DNA of 64,000 bases from DATLZU01 sp051293835 (GTDB lineage: Bacteria > Nitrospirota > Nitrospiria > Nitrospirales > Nitrospiraceae), in assembly GCA_051293835.1 (NCBI GenBank), contig JBPKMA010000001.1, forward strand, positions 62,001 to 126,000, in the 5' to 3' direction. The number at the start of each line of letters is the position of its first letter. Within the stretch, counting starts at the first letter, position 1. Below, in pieces: positions 25,698-33,634 of this stretch. The translations under genes and the position numbers were made by a program. The notes beneath the pieces were generated by a model. The model did not search any database, was not told the DNA's origin, and saw only the letters and a program-made list of their open reading frames with translations.

Positions 25698-26131
25698 TCG
25701 CCTCAAGGAGGTGGATGACGTAGGTCACTATGCCCCAGATCTCGAAATTCTGGGGCTCGCGCGGTCGGATCAGAGATAGCGTCGATTGCCCGCCGTCAGC
25801 ACCGGTTTACCGTCGACTGGCTTCAGGCGTTTCACCGTCAGCTCTCCGTCGAACGCCGCGATCACGACATGGCCCTCCGGTCGGCCTCGGCACCCGATCC
25901 ACAATCAAGAGCTTGCCCGGATGGATGCCGGCGTCGATCATCGAATCACCGGTTGCGCGGACAAAGAACGTCGCGGCCGGGTGCATACTCAGATGTCGAT
26001 ATGGAGATCAAGCATTCCCTCGACGTAATCGTCGGCCGGCGAAGGGAATCCTGCGGGAACCGCGGCGACGAACAGCGGTCACTCGCAGGCAATGGATCGG
26101 TCTGGCTCAGACGTGTACATGGCAGCGACAT
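25669..26131 (-). pseudogene. umuD: Decayed umuD (LexA-like self-cleaving subunit of Pol V)
   Basis: Minus-strand pieces read LPASDR, then VPAGFPSPADDYVEGMLDLH (the Ala-Gly cleavage site region followed by the S24 domain), MIDAGIHPGKLLIVDRVPRP (DSMIDAGI catalytic Ser), IAAFDGELTVKRLKPVDGKP (catalytic Lys) and PQNFEIWGIVTYVIHLLEAT. An in-frame stop after LDLHIDI and at least three frame changes break it. It lies directly upstream of, and overlaps, the umuC remnant, so an entire SOS mutagenesis operon has decayed. Confidence 0.85.
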
Positions 26132-26262
26132 CCGGCAGCCTGATGCTGCAGGATGACCTTTGACTCGAAATGGTGATCGGAACGGCGATCGGGTGCAACG
26201 GGCGTCATCGCGCCTTGCAGGGATGAAACGCAGTACCCTATGGTGAGCCAGGCGGTGCACGG

Positions 26263-27468
26263 GTGACGAGACGGATGTTGACAGCCTTGCGCGGTGGGCA
26301 TTGGCCGTCGCTGATGGGGGCCTGGCTGCACTTCGAAGTCAGCTTTATGACCTGGCTCCTGATCGGTGCGCTCGGGGTGTCGATCGCGGAGGAGTTCGCG
26401 CTGTCGCCGGCGCAGAAAGGGTTGCTGGTGGCGGTTCCCCTACTTGGCGGCGCGCTGCTTCGGGTGGCGGTGGGCTTCTTAAGCGATCGTTTCGGCGCGA
26501 AACGGACCGGCCTTGCGCTGCTGGGCGGCGAGTTGATTGCGGTGATCATGGGGTGGTTGGGTGCGGGTGGCTATGGACAGATCCTGACGGTGGGGCTGCT
26601 CTTGGGCATCGCCGGAGCCAGCTTCGCAGTGGCCCTGCCCATCGCCAGTCGCGCCTATCCGCCTGTGCACCAGGGTTTGGCAATGGGTGTGGCGGCCTCC
26701 GCCAACAGCGGAACTGTGCTGGCTATGCTGTGTGCGCCCAGACTGGCGGAACTCGTCGGCTGGCGCGGCGTATTCGGGACTATGATCGTGCCCATTCTGC
26801 TTACGCTGATCCTGTTCGCAGCCCTGGTGCGCAACGACCCCATGCCCCTCTCGCGGATCGAGTGCCGAGAAGACTGCTGGGCGCCGATGAGGGAACTGCT
26901 CCGGCGGCCGTCGAGCTACTGGCTATGCTTCGTCTACGCCGTGACATTCGGTGGATTTGTGGGATTCTGCAGCGTGCTGCCCATCTTCTTGCATGACCAA
27001 TATGGGCTGAACCCTGTGGTGGCCGGTTCGGCGACGGCCCTGTGCGGGCTGATCGGGAGCGTGATCCGGCCGCTCGGCGGGTATGTGGCGGATCGCAAAG
27101 GAGGGCTCAGAGTCCTACGCGTGACGTTTCTGTTGATCGCCGGGTTCGTCGCCGCTGTCGGGACACTGCCGGTCGTGTCGTGGGCCCTGCTGCTCTTCGT
27201 TCTGGCTGTGGCCGGTATGGGATTCGGGAACGGTGCCGTCTTTCAGGTGGTTTCGGATCGGTTTCCCAAGCAGATCGGTATGGCTTCCGGATTGATCGGC
27301 GCGGCTGGCGGCTTGGGCGGCTTTCTCCTGCCGGTCTGGCTAGGGAGCTTGAAGGAAGCCACAGGCTCCTTTCAACCCGGGCTGTGGCTTTTTGCGGTCT
27401 TGGCCGGGGGCGCGGCGGTGAGCGTGACGGAGGTCATGAAACGGCAGCGGACGACCGTCCAGCCATAG
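26263..27468 (+). CDS. narK: NarK-type nitrate/nitrite MFS transporter
   Basis: The 401-residue protein has 12 predicted membrane helices. It carries MFS motif A as GFLSDRFGAKRTG and the first nitrate-signature-like helix GIAGASFAVALPIASRAYPP, followed by VAASANSGTVLA; a second Gly-rich helix is MGFGNGAVFQVVSDRFP. This is the nitrate/nitrite porter pattern. Nitrite uptake or nitrate export would suit a nitrite-oxidising organism. The start is a GTG at 26263 or an ATG at 26275. It is divergent from the umuDC remnants and 125 bp upstream of ribBA. Confidence 0.9.
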   Translation: MTRRMLTALRGGHWPSLMGAWLHFEVSFMTWLLIGALGVSIAEEFALSPAQKGLLVAVPLLGGALLRVAVGFLSDRFGAKRTGLALLGGELIAVIMGWLGAGGYGQILTVGLLLGIAGASFAVALPIASRAYPPVHQGLAMGVAASANSGTVLAMLCAPRLAELVGWRGVFGTMIVPILLTLILFAALVRNDPMPLSRIECREDCWAPMRELLRRPSSYWLCFVYAVTFGGFVGFCSVLPIFLHDQYGLNPVVAGSATALCGLIGSVIRPLGGYVADRKGGLRVLRVTFLLIAGFVAAVGTLPVVSWALLLFVLAVAGMGFGNGAVFQVVSDRFPKQIGMASGLIGAAGGLGGFLLPVWLGSLKEATGSFQPGLWLFAVLAGGAAVSVTEVMKRQRTTVQP

Positions 27469-27593
27469 GACGATTCCGGCCGGGATTCCATTGGCAGAGG
27501 TCCCGTAAAGAAGGTTACTTGGAAACCGCATTTCTGGTAAGGTATGACTGCGACGCACAATTCAGAACCAGCATTCAGAAGTAGGCCTCTGCC

Positions 27594-28802
27594 ATGTTAT
27601 CTCCTTTCGATACCATCGAACAGGCGATCAGAGAGATCAAGAAGGGCCGCTTTGTCATTCTAGTCGACGATGAGGACCGGGAGAACGAAGGCGACCTCGT
27701 CATTGCGGCCGAAAAGGTGACGCCCCAGGCCATTAACTTCATGGCCAAGCACGCGCGCGGGCTGATCTGTCTCGCCTTGACGCCCGAGCGTGTCGAAGAA
27801 CTCCAGCTTCCGCCTCAATCCCCCGAGAACACAGCGCCCTTCGGCACGGCTTTTACCGTATCGATCGATGCGCGCCGGGATATTACTACCGGCATCTCGG
27901 CCGCCGACCGTGCGACTACCATTCATGTCGCGATCGATCCCAAGACCAAGCCGTCCGATCTGGCCAGGCCGGGGCATGTCTTTCCACTGAAGGCGCAGAA
28001 GGGCGGTGTGCTCAAACGAGCCGGGCAGACTGAGGGCTCGGTCGATCTGGCGCGGCTTGCGGGACTGTATCCGGCCGCAGTGATCTGCGAAATTATGAAC
28101 GAGGACGGCACCATGGCGCGGGTGCCGGAGCTAGCTCGGTTTGCCAAGGCTCACAAGATCAAGATGGTAACGATCAAGGCGTTGATCGAGTACCGCATGC
28201 GCCGAGAAACGTTCGTGAAGCGGGTCGCCAGCGCGCGGTTGCCGACGGTTTTCGGGGAGTTCGAGGCGGTCGCGTTCGAAAACGAAATCGACGGTGGGAA
28301 CCATATCGCGCTCGTCAAGGGGCGGGTGGATGACGGGGCACCGACGTTGGTCCGGGTTCACTCCGGATGTTTGACTGCGGACGTGTTCGGCTCGTTGCGC
28401 TGCGATTGCCGCGATCAGCTTCATCGGGCGATGGAAATTATCGAGAAAGAAGGACGCGGCGTGCTACTCTATCTGAATCAGGAAGGGCGCGGCATCGGGC
28501 TGCTCAACAAGATCAGAGCCTATCATCTGCAGGACCAGGGAAGCGATACCGTTGAAGCCAACCTCAAGCTCGGATTCAAAGCCGATCTGCGCGACTACGG
28601 CATTGGCGCCCAGATTCTTGTTAACCTGGGCCTTCGGCAGATCCGGCTTATCACGAACAATCCGCGCAAGATCGTCGGCATTGAGGGCTATGGCCTCCGC
28701 GTGGTCGAGCGGGTGCCGATCGAAATCCCGCCGCGCGCGCATAATGAACGGTACCTGCGCACCAAGAAGGCCAAGCTCGGGCATATCTTAAAGAAAGTCT
28801 GA
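27594..28802 (+). CDS. ribBA: RibBA: 3,4-dihydroxy-2-butanone-4-phosphate synthase / GTP cyclohydrolase II
   Basis: The 402-residue bifunctional riboflavin enzyme has a RibB domain at about 1-205 (VDDEDRENEGDLVIAAE with the acidic metal site, GHVFPLKAQKGGVLKRAGQT, EIMNEDGTMAR) and a RibA domain at about 210-400. RibA shows RVHSGCLTADVFGSLRCDCR (zinc cysteines), YLNQEGRGIGLLNKI and NNPRKIVGIEGYG. It converts ribulose-5-phosphate and GTP into the two precursors of lumazine. No FMN riboswitch is recognisable in the 125 bp upstream. ribH follows 101 bp later. Confidence 0.97.
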   Translation: MLSPFDTIEQAIREIKKGRFVILVDDEDRENEGDLVIAAEKVTPQAINFMAKHARGLICLALTPERVEELQLPPQSPENTAPFGTAFTVSIDARRDITTGISAADRATTIHVAIDPKTKPSDLARPGHVFPLKAQKGGVLKRAGQTEGSVDLARLAGLYPAAVICEIMNEDGTMARVPELARFAKAHKIKMVTIKALIEYRMRRETFVKRVASARLPTVFGEFEAVAFENEIDGGNHIALVKGRVDDGAPTLVRVHSGCLTADVFGSLRCDCRDQLHRAMEIIEKEGRGVLLYLNQEGRGIGLLNKIRAYHLQDQGSDTVEANLKLGFKADLRDYGIGAQILVNLGLRQIRLITNNPRKIVGIEGYGLRVVERVPIEIPPRAHNERYLRTKKAKLGHILKKV

Positions 28803-28903
28803 ACGGCGCGAGGCGAATGGCTGGAGGCTATGGGAAAGAACAACGCGGAAGGTCTCATATGCCCGACCTATCGCCCATTGTCGGACGCCTATGACCAGTT
28901 GGT

Positions 28904-29434
28904 ATGAAGCGACGTGAAGGCTCACACGATGCGACCGGCTTGCGCTTTGCGATCGTGGCCAGCAAGTTCAACGGATTCGTGACCAACCGGTTGCTGACGT
29001 CCTGTGTGCAAACGCTGACGAAAGCGGGGGCGAAAGACAACGCGCTCGAGGTGGTATGGGTGCCGGGAGCGTTCGAAATTCCCTTAGTCGCTCGCACCTT
29101 GGCAAAGTCCGGTCGGTTTGATGCGGTGATTTGCCTCGGCGCCGTCATCCGAGGCGATACGCCTCACTTCGACTACATCAGCGCGGAAACCAGCCGCGGG
29201 ATTATGCAGGCTGGTCTTGACGCCAGCGTGCCGGTGGTGTTCGGGGTGCTGACGACGAATACGGTGGCGCAGGCGGTCGAGCGAGCCGATCCGGATAAGC
29301 ACAACCGCGGGGCGGAGGCTGCGAAGACGGCCATTGAAATGGCCACGGTGATGCGACAACTCAAAGGCGGCGGCCGGCCCGCAGGCAGTGGAAGGTCGGG
29401 CGCGCGTGTCGTCTCGCGCCGTCGAGGTGGTTGA
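28904..29434 (+). CDS. ribH: 6,7-dimethyl-8-ribityllumazine synthase
   Basis: The 176-residue protein shows the lumazine synthase motifs IVASKFNGFVTNRLL, WVPGAFEIPLVARTLAK, ICLGAVIRGDTPHFDYIS (catalytic His) and VVFGVLTTNTVAQAVERAD, with NRGAEAAKTAIEM. It condenses the RibB product with the pyrimidine intermediate to give lumazine. The last 20 residues are Gly/Arg-rich, longer than usual. The stop overlaps a TTG that opens the nusB frame, so ribH and nusB are adjoined as in many bacteria. Confidence 0.96.
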   Translation: MKRREGSHDATGLRFAIVASKFNGFVTNRLLTSCVQTLTKAGAKDNALEVVWVPGAFEIPLVARTLAKSGRFDAVICLGAVIRGDTPHFDYISAETSRGIMQAGLDASVPVVFGVLTTNTVAQAVERADPDKHNRGAEAAKTAIEMATVMRQLKGGGRPAGSGRSGARVVSRRRGG

Positions 29435-29442
29435 TCGAGGCT

Positions 29443-29898
29443 ATGGGTTCCCGACGCAAGGCCCGCGAACGGGCCATCCAAGTGCTGTTTCAATATGACA
29501 TTCACGGCAAGGGCGGTGAGTGGCTGGACGAATTCTGGAAGCGCTATCCGGAAAAGGAAGATGTCCGGGCGTTCGCTGACCGGTTGATCGAGGGTGTGTT
29601 GAGTCATCAGGAAGAGTTGGACGCCCTCATCGGTGCGTACGCCGCCAACTGGAAGGTCAGCCGGATGCCAATCGTGGACCGGAATATTCTCCGGACCGGC
29701 CTCTTCGAGCTGCTCTGGTTGCCCGAAGTGCCGGCTAAGGTCACCATCAACGAAGCGATCGAATTAGCCAAGAGCTTCGGCGATAAGGAAGCTTCAAAAT
29801 TCGTCAATGGCGTGCTGGATCAGGTCCTGAACAAAGATCCGCGTCTTGAAGCCAAGCGGACGGAAGCGGCGGCCGCGGGTGTGAAGCGCGAAGCATGA
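29443..29898 (+). CDS. nusB: Transcription antitermination factor NusB
   Basis: The 151-residue helical protein begins MGSRRKARERAIQVLFQYDI and has the NusB blocks VSRMPIVDRNILRTGLFELL and KVTINEAIELAKSFGDKEAS, then KFVNGVLDQV. NusB binds boxA RNA with S10 (NusE) to keep RNA polymerase processive on rRNA operons. The ATG at 29443 fits the family start; the frame opens at a TTG (29431) overlapping the ribH stop. The order ribH-nusB is conserved widely. Confidence 0.96.
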   Translation: MGSRRKARERAIQVLFQYDIHGKGGEWLDEFWKRYPEKEDVRAFADRLIEGVLSHQEELDALIGAYAANWKVSRMPIVDRNILRTGLFELLWLPEVPAKVTINEAIELAKSFGDKEASKFVNGVLDQVLNKDPRLEAKRTEAAAAGVKREA

Positions 29899-29972
29899 CG
29901 CGCATCGTGCAAGAATGTCTCCGCGAGTCTACGCGAACCACGCGTCACAAGATACGAGCCATGGGTTAAGAG

Positions 29973-31307
29973 ATGATTGACCGCTACACCTTGCCTCGCA
30001 TGAAAGCCGTTTGGGATCTCGCGCACAAGTACGAGATCTGGTTGGAGGTCGAACTGCAGGCGTGCGAGGCGCTGGAACGTGCCGGCCGGGTGACACGCGG
30101 CACCGCCGCCCGCATCCGACGCACCGCACGGATCGATCCGGAACGAATTGCGGAGATCGAAAAGGTCACGAAGCATGACGTCATCGCCTTTTTGGAATCG
30201 CTTGCGGATTCCGTGGGACCGGAAGTCCGGTTTCTCCACATGGGCCTGACCTCATCGGACATCGTAGACACCGCGCTAGCCGTTCAAATGGCCGAGGCAC
30301 TGGACATCATTCTGGAGGATCTGGATGCGTTGCTCGACGTCTTGAAAAGACGGGCGTTGGAGCATCGCGACACGATCATGATCGGGCGTTCGCACGGCAT
30401 CCACGGTGAACCGATTTCCTTCGGCTTCAAGCTTGCTATCTGGTATGAGGAAGTTCGCCGCCATCGCGACCGTCTGCGGGCAGCCCGCGAGGACATCGCG
30501 GTTGGGAAACTGTCTGGCGCGATGGGAACCTTCGCCCATCTCGGGCCGGAGGTGGAGGAGTTCGTCTGCAAGCGGCTCGGGCTCAAGCCCGACCCGGTGT
30601 CCAACCAGGTGGTCCAGCGGGACCGGCACGCGGCCTACGTGTCGGCATTGGCGCTGCTTGCGGCGAGCATCGAGAAGTTCGCGACGGAGATCCGCCATCT
30701 GCAACGGACCGAAGTGCTGGAAGCCGAGGAGTTGTTCTCGGAAGGACAGAAGGGTTCCTCGGCCATGCCGCACAAGCGCAACCCGATTGCATCGGAGAAT
30801 CTCTGCGGCTTGGCGCGCGTGGTTCGGGCCAACAGCCTGGCGGCGATGGAAAACGTGGCGCTCTGGCATGAGCGGGACATTAGCCACTCGTCGGTCGAAC
30901 GGGTCATTCTGCCGGACAGCACGATCCTCGTAGACTACATGTTGGTCCGGTTCACGGACCTCATCAAGAATCTGCTCGTTTATCCGGATCGCATGCGGAG
31001 GAACCTCGATCTGACCGGCGGGTTGGTCTATTCGCAACGGCTGCTGTTGGCACTCGTGGACAAGGGCGCGCAGCGGAAGGACGCTTACGAGGCAGTGCAG
31101 CGGAACGCGATGGAAGGCTGGAAAGGCGGCGCCGGCTTTCAGGACTTAGTCGGGAAGGATCCGTTCATCACGAAGTACCTCAGCCAGGCGGAGATCAAGG
31201 CCTGTTTTGACCCCCGGTATTATCTGCGGCATCTGGATACGGTGTATCGGCGAGTGTTTGGACGGGCGTCGACGCGGCGGCCTCCTCGGAGAGTACAGCG
31301 CGCATAG
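29973..31307 (+). CDS. purB: Adenylosuccinate lyase
   Basis: The 444-residue protein is of the fumarase/aspartase superfamily. It has HMGLTSSDIVDTALAVQM, GRSHGIHGEPISFG (catalytic His) and the signature loop GSSAMPHKRNPIASEN (catalytic Ser). PurB removes fumarate from SAICAR and from adenylosuccinate. AAGAG lies just upstream of the ATG. It starts the purine part of this gene run, 11 bp before purC. Confidence 0.97.
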   Translation: MIDRYTLPRMKAVWDLAHKYEIWLEVELQACEALERAGRVTRGTAARIRRTARIDPERIAEIEKVTKHDVIAFLESLADSVGPEVRFLHMGLTSSDIVDTALAVQMAEALDIILEDLDALLDVLKRRALEHRDTIMIGRSHGIHGEPISFGFKLAIWYEEVRRHRDRLRAAREDIAVGKLSGAMGTFAHLGPEVEEFVCKRLGLKPDPVSNQVVQRDRHAAYVSALALLAASIEKFATEIRHLQRTEVLEAEELFSEGQKGSSAMPHKRNPIASENLCGLARVVRANSLAAMENVALWHERDISHSSVERVILPDSTILVDYMLVRFTDLIKNLLVYPDRMRRNLDLTGGLVYSQRLLLALVDKGAQRKDAYEAVQRNAMEGWKGGAGFQDLVGKDPFITKYLSQAEIKACFDPRYYLRHLDTVYRRVFGRASTRRPPRRVQRA

Positions 31308-31318
31308 GTGGGAAGGAC

Positions 31319-32038
31319 ATGGTCACCAAAGGAGAATTGATCTACGAAGGGAAAGCCAAAAAGTTGTTTGCGGCGGATCATCCGGATCGGGTGATCCAGT
31401 ACTTTAAGGATGACGCCACGGCCTTCAACGCGCAGAAGCGCGGCACGATTGTCGGGAAGGGCGTGGTCAACAACAAAGTCTCGGAGCGGCTGTTTCGGTT
31501 GCTGGAGGAAGGCGGCGTGCCGACGCACTTCGTCGAGCGGCTCAGCGATCGCGAGATGCTGACCAAGCGGGTAGTGATCGTGCCGATCGAAGTGGTGGTG
31601 CGGAACATCGTCGCCGGCAGCCTGACGAAACGGCTCGGGCTGAAAGAAGGGGACACGATCGACCCGCCGCTCGTCGAGTTCTATTACAAGAACGACGCAC
31701 TAGGCGATCCGCTGATTACCGACGACCACGTACGGTTGCTGAAGTTGGCGACGCCGGCTGTGGTGCGGGATCTCAAGGACCTAGCGCTTAAGGCCAATCG
31801 CATTTTGACGCCGTTTTTCAAAGAACGGAAGATGCTGCTGGTGGACTTCAAGCTGGAGTTCGGTGTGTACCACAACAAGCTGATCCTGGCCGACGAGATT
31901 TCGCCAGATACCTGCCGATTCTGGGACATGGCCACGGGAGAGTCGATGGACAAGGATCGCTTCAGGAAGGATTTGGGAAAGGTTGAGGAGACCTATCAGG
32001 AGGTGCTCCGCCGTGTGTGCGGGACTGAAGCAGGGTGA
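31319..32038 (+). CDS. purC: SAICAR synthetase
   Basis: The 239-residue protein starts with KGELIYEGKAKKLF (ATP-grasp-like first strands) and contains VVVRNIVAGSLTKRLGL, PLVEFYYKNDALGDPLI and VDFKLEFGVYHNKLILADEI, then SPDTCRFWD. PurC ligates aspartate to CAIR. GGAAGG stands six bases before the ATG. purS follows after 82 bp, in which a short ACCGGA motif recurs several times. Confidence 0.97.
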   Translation: MVTKGELIYEGKAKKLFAADHPDRVIQYFKDDATAFNAQKRGTIVGKGVVNNKVSERLFRLLEEGGVPTHFVERLSDREMLTKRVVIVPIEVVVRNIVAGSLTKRLGLKEGDTIDPPLVEFYYKNDALGDPLITDDHVRLLKLATPAVVRDLKDLALKANRILTPFFKERKMLLVDFKLEFGVYHNKLILADEISPDTCRFWDMATGESMDKDRFRKDLGKVEETYQEVLRRVCGTEAG

Positions 32039-32120
32039 TGAGGTGGTTGCCTTGTTCGGCTGTGGATTCAGCAACCAATAAACCGGACAACCCAAACAAA
32101 CCGGATACACCGGAAAGACC

Positions 32121-32363
32121 ATGAGAGCCAAAATCCACGTCACGCTCAAACAGGGCATTCTCGATCCGCAGGGGAAGGCGATCGAGCATGCGTTGGAGAC
32201 CTTGGGCTTCAAGTCGGCGAGCAATGTGCGGGTCGGGAAATACTTGGAATTGGATCTGAACGAGAAGGATCAGGCCAAGGCCGAGGCTGACGTGAGAGCC
32301 ATGTGCGAGAAGCTGTTGGTGAATACGATCATTGAAGAGTATCGGTACGAGCTGAGCGCGTGA
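32121..32363 (+). CDS. purS: FGAM synthase subunit PurS
   Basis: The 80-residue protein (KIHVTLKQGILDPQGKAIEH, ALETLGFKSASNVRVGKYLE) is the small dimeric subunit that joins PurQ (glutaminase) and PurL (synthetase) in the three-part FGAM synthase used by Gram-positive and many other bacteria. Its presence fits the short PurL (750 residues) encoded nearby. The ATG follows GGAAAGACC. Confidence 0.95.
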   Translation: MRAKIHVTLKQGILDPQGKAIEHALETLGFKSASNVRVGKYLELDLNEKDQAKAEADVRAMCEKLLVNTIIEEYRYELSA

Positions 32364-32392
32364 TACAGTGCGCATTTAGAAATCTGTAATGT

Positions 32393-32428
32393 GGAATGAG
32401 CAATGGTGGGGTGATAATTTCTCATTCC
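32393..32428 (+). repeat. Hairpin in the purS-purQ spacer
   Basis: The arms GGAATGAG (32393-32400) and CTCATTCC (32421-32428) are perfect inverted copies with a 20-nt loop, ending 23 bp before the purQ ATG. It could influence RNA processing or purQ translation; no T-tract follows, so it is not an obvious terminator. Confidence 0.4.
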
Positions 32429-32451
32429 TCAGTCCTCATCCTCATTTGAAC

Positions 32452-33168
32452 ATGAATATCGGCGTTGTGGTCTTCCCCGGTTCTAACTGTGATCACGATT
32501 GCGCGTATGTTCTCGGTGACGTGTTGGGGCAGGCGGTGACGATGGTGTGGCATAAGGAGACCTCACTGGCTGGCCTCGATGCGGTGATTCTGCCAGGCGG
32601 GTTTTCGTACGGGGACTATCTGCGGACCGGTGCCATCGCCCGCTTCTCACCCGTCATGGGGGCGGTGAAGGACTTCGCCAAGAGCGGAGGGCTGGTGCTC
32701 GGCATCTGCAACGGGTTTCAAATCCTCCTAGAGGCCGGGTTGTTGCCCGGCGCGATGTTGCGGAATAGCTCGCTTCACTTCATCTGCAAGGACGTCTATG
32801 TCCGCGTTGAGAACGCCGCCACGCCCTTTACCAGCCGCTGCAAGCCCGGCCAGGTCCTGAAGATTCCAATCGCCCATGCTGATGGGAATTACTACACCGA
32901 TCCCGTGACACTCGCCGCCTTGCAGGCTAACGCGCAGATCGTCTTCCGCTACTGCACCCCGGACGGCAGGGTGACGCCTGAGGCGAACCCCAACGGCGCA
33001 CTCGACAACATTGCCGGCATCCGCAACCCCGAAGGCAATGTGCTGGGCATGATGCCACACCCGGAGCGCTGCGCTGAGGACGTCCTCGGCAACCACGACG
33101 GCCAGGTGATTTTCCTCTCGATGCTAGACGCGCTCAAAAAAGCGAAGCCGAAGGCGGTCGTCGCATAG
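32452..33168 (+). CDS. purQ: FGAM synthase subunit PurQ (glutaminase)
   Basis: The 238-residue class I glutamine amidotransferase has GVVVFPGSNCDHDCAYVLG, PGGFSYGDYLRTGAIA, the nucleophile elbow VLGICNGFQILLEAGLL (Cys) and the His-x-Glu pair in MMPHPERCAEDVLG. It supplies ammonia to PurL. The ATG at 32452 fits the family start (MNIGVVVFPG). The gap to purL is unusually long (466 bp) for this run. Confidence 0.97.
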   Translation: MNIGVVVFPGSNCDHDCAYVLGDVLGQAVTMVWHKETSLAGLDAVILPGGFSYGDYLRTGAIARFSPVMGAVKDFAKSGGLVLGICNGFQILLEAGLLPGAMLRNSSLHFICKDVYVRVENAATPFTSRCKPGQVLKIPIAHADGNYYTDPVTLAALQANAQIVFRYCTPDGRVTPEANPNGALDNIAGIRNPEGNVLGMMPHPERCAEDVLGNHDGQVIFLSMLDALKKAKPKAVVA

Positions 33169-33211
33169 TATGAACCTGATCGGAGTTATAATCGCGTCTC
33201 CTCTTTGAGGG

Positions 33212-33346
33212 ATGATCTCTACCCACCTCTTTCTCCAGAGCTGGCTGGCTCTTATCAACTTCGTCATCAATTTAGCTGGAATTGTTAACGGGCAAGTCGA
33301 ACGCAAGGTCAACTTGATAGGGATAGGGGTTGCTTGGTTCAGCTAG
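33212..33346 (+). CDS. Possible 44-residue hydrophobic micro-protein
   Basis: The frame begins MISTHLFLQSWLALINFVIN and has one convincing membrane-helix-length hydrophobic stretch (about 6-27), then a short charged GQVERK and a second weak hydrophobic part. A perfect TATAAT ends 19 bp upstream and TTGAGGG directly precedes the ATG, closer than ideal. No homology is known to me. It may equally be chance in an AT-richer spacer. Confidence 0.3.
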   Translation: MISTHLFLQSWLALINFVINLAGIVNGQVERKVNLIGIGVAWFS

Positions 33347-33541
33347 CGCTTCTCTCTGCTCTGTTACGTGGAGGGCAGTACTTGCTCGCTGAGGTTCTAG
33401 ACTTTGGGTATACAACGTCTGAAAATGTGGTGTGCTGGATTTTTGCGCGCTAAGCATTCTTTATAGGCTCCTCGGTTCCCTGCAAAGATACAAAAGTCTT
33501 GGAGGAATGCAACGGTAGCGGGCTCACTCGAGGAAGACATC

Positions 33542-33625
33542 ATGAAAAAAGAAAATTGGGAATGCCTTCTGCTTGAGTTAGGGCTGAACTCTTCGGATTC
33601 GGGATATTTCGCCTGCGACAGGTAA
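33542..33625 (+). CDS. Possible 27-residue leader peptide of purL
   Basis: The frame reads MKKENWECLLLELGLNSSDS and ends YFACDR, with GAGGAAG upstream of its ATG. Its TAA overlaps the AAGGAG that serves purL, whose GTG starts nine bases later. That geometry suits translational coupling. It is too short to judge by codon use alone. Confidence 0.35.
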   Translation: MKKENWECLLLELGLNSSDSGYFACDR

Positions 33626-33634
33626 GGAGCGAGA

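Larger units (their letters stand above)
33169..33634 (+). other. 466-bp low-GC gap between purQ and purL
   Basis: The gap is visibly richer in A and T than its neighbours and interrupts an otherwise tight purine run. It holds a perfect TATAAT (33187-33192) without an evident -35, a 44-codon hydrophobic frame (33212), and a further open stretch ending QYLLAEVLDFGYTTSENVV at about 33451. A 27-codon frame then runs up to purL (33542). It may be a remnant of inserted DNA carrying small genes. Confidence 0.5.

Noticed and set aside
27469..27593. FMN riboswitch before ribBA
   Set aside because: None of the conserved AGGGGCGGGGT-type or CCGAC segments of the RFN element is present in the 125-bp leader.
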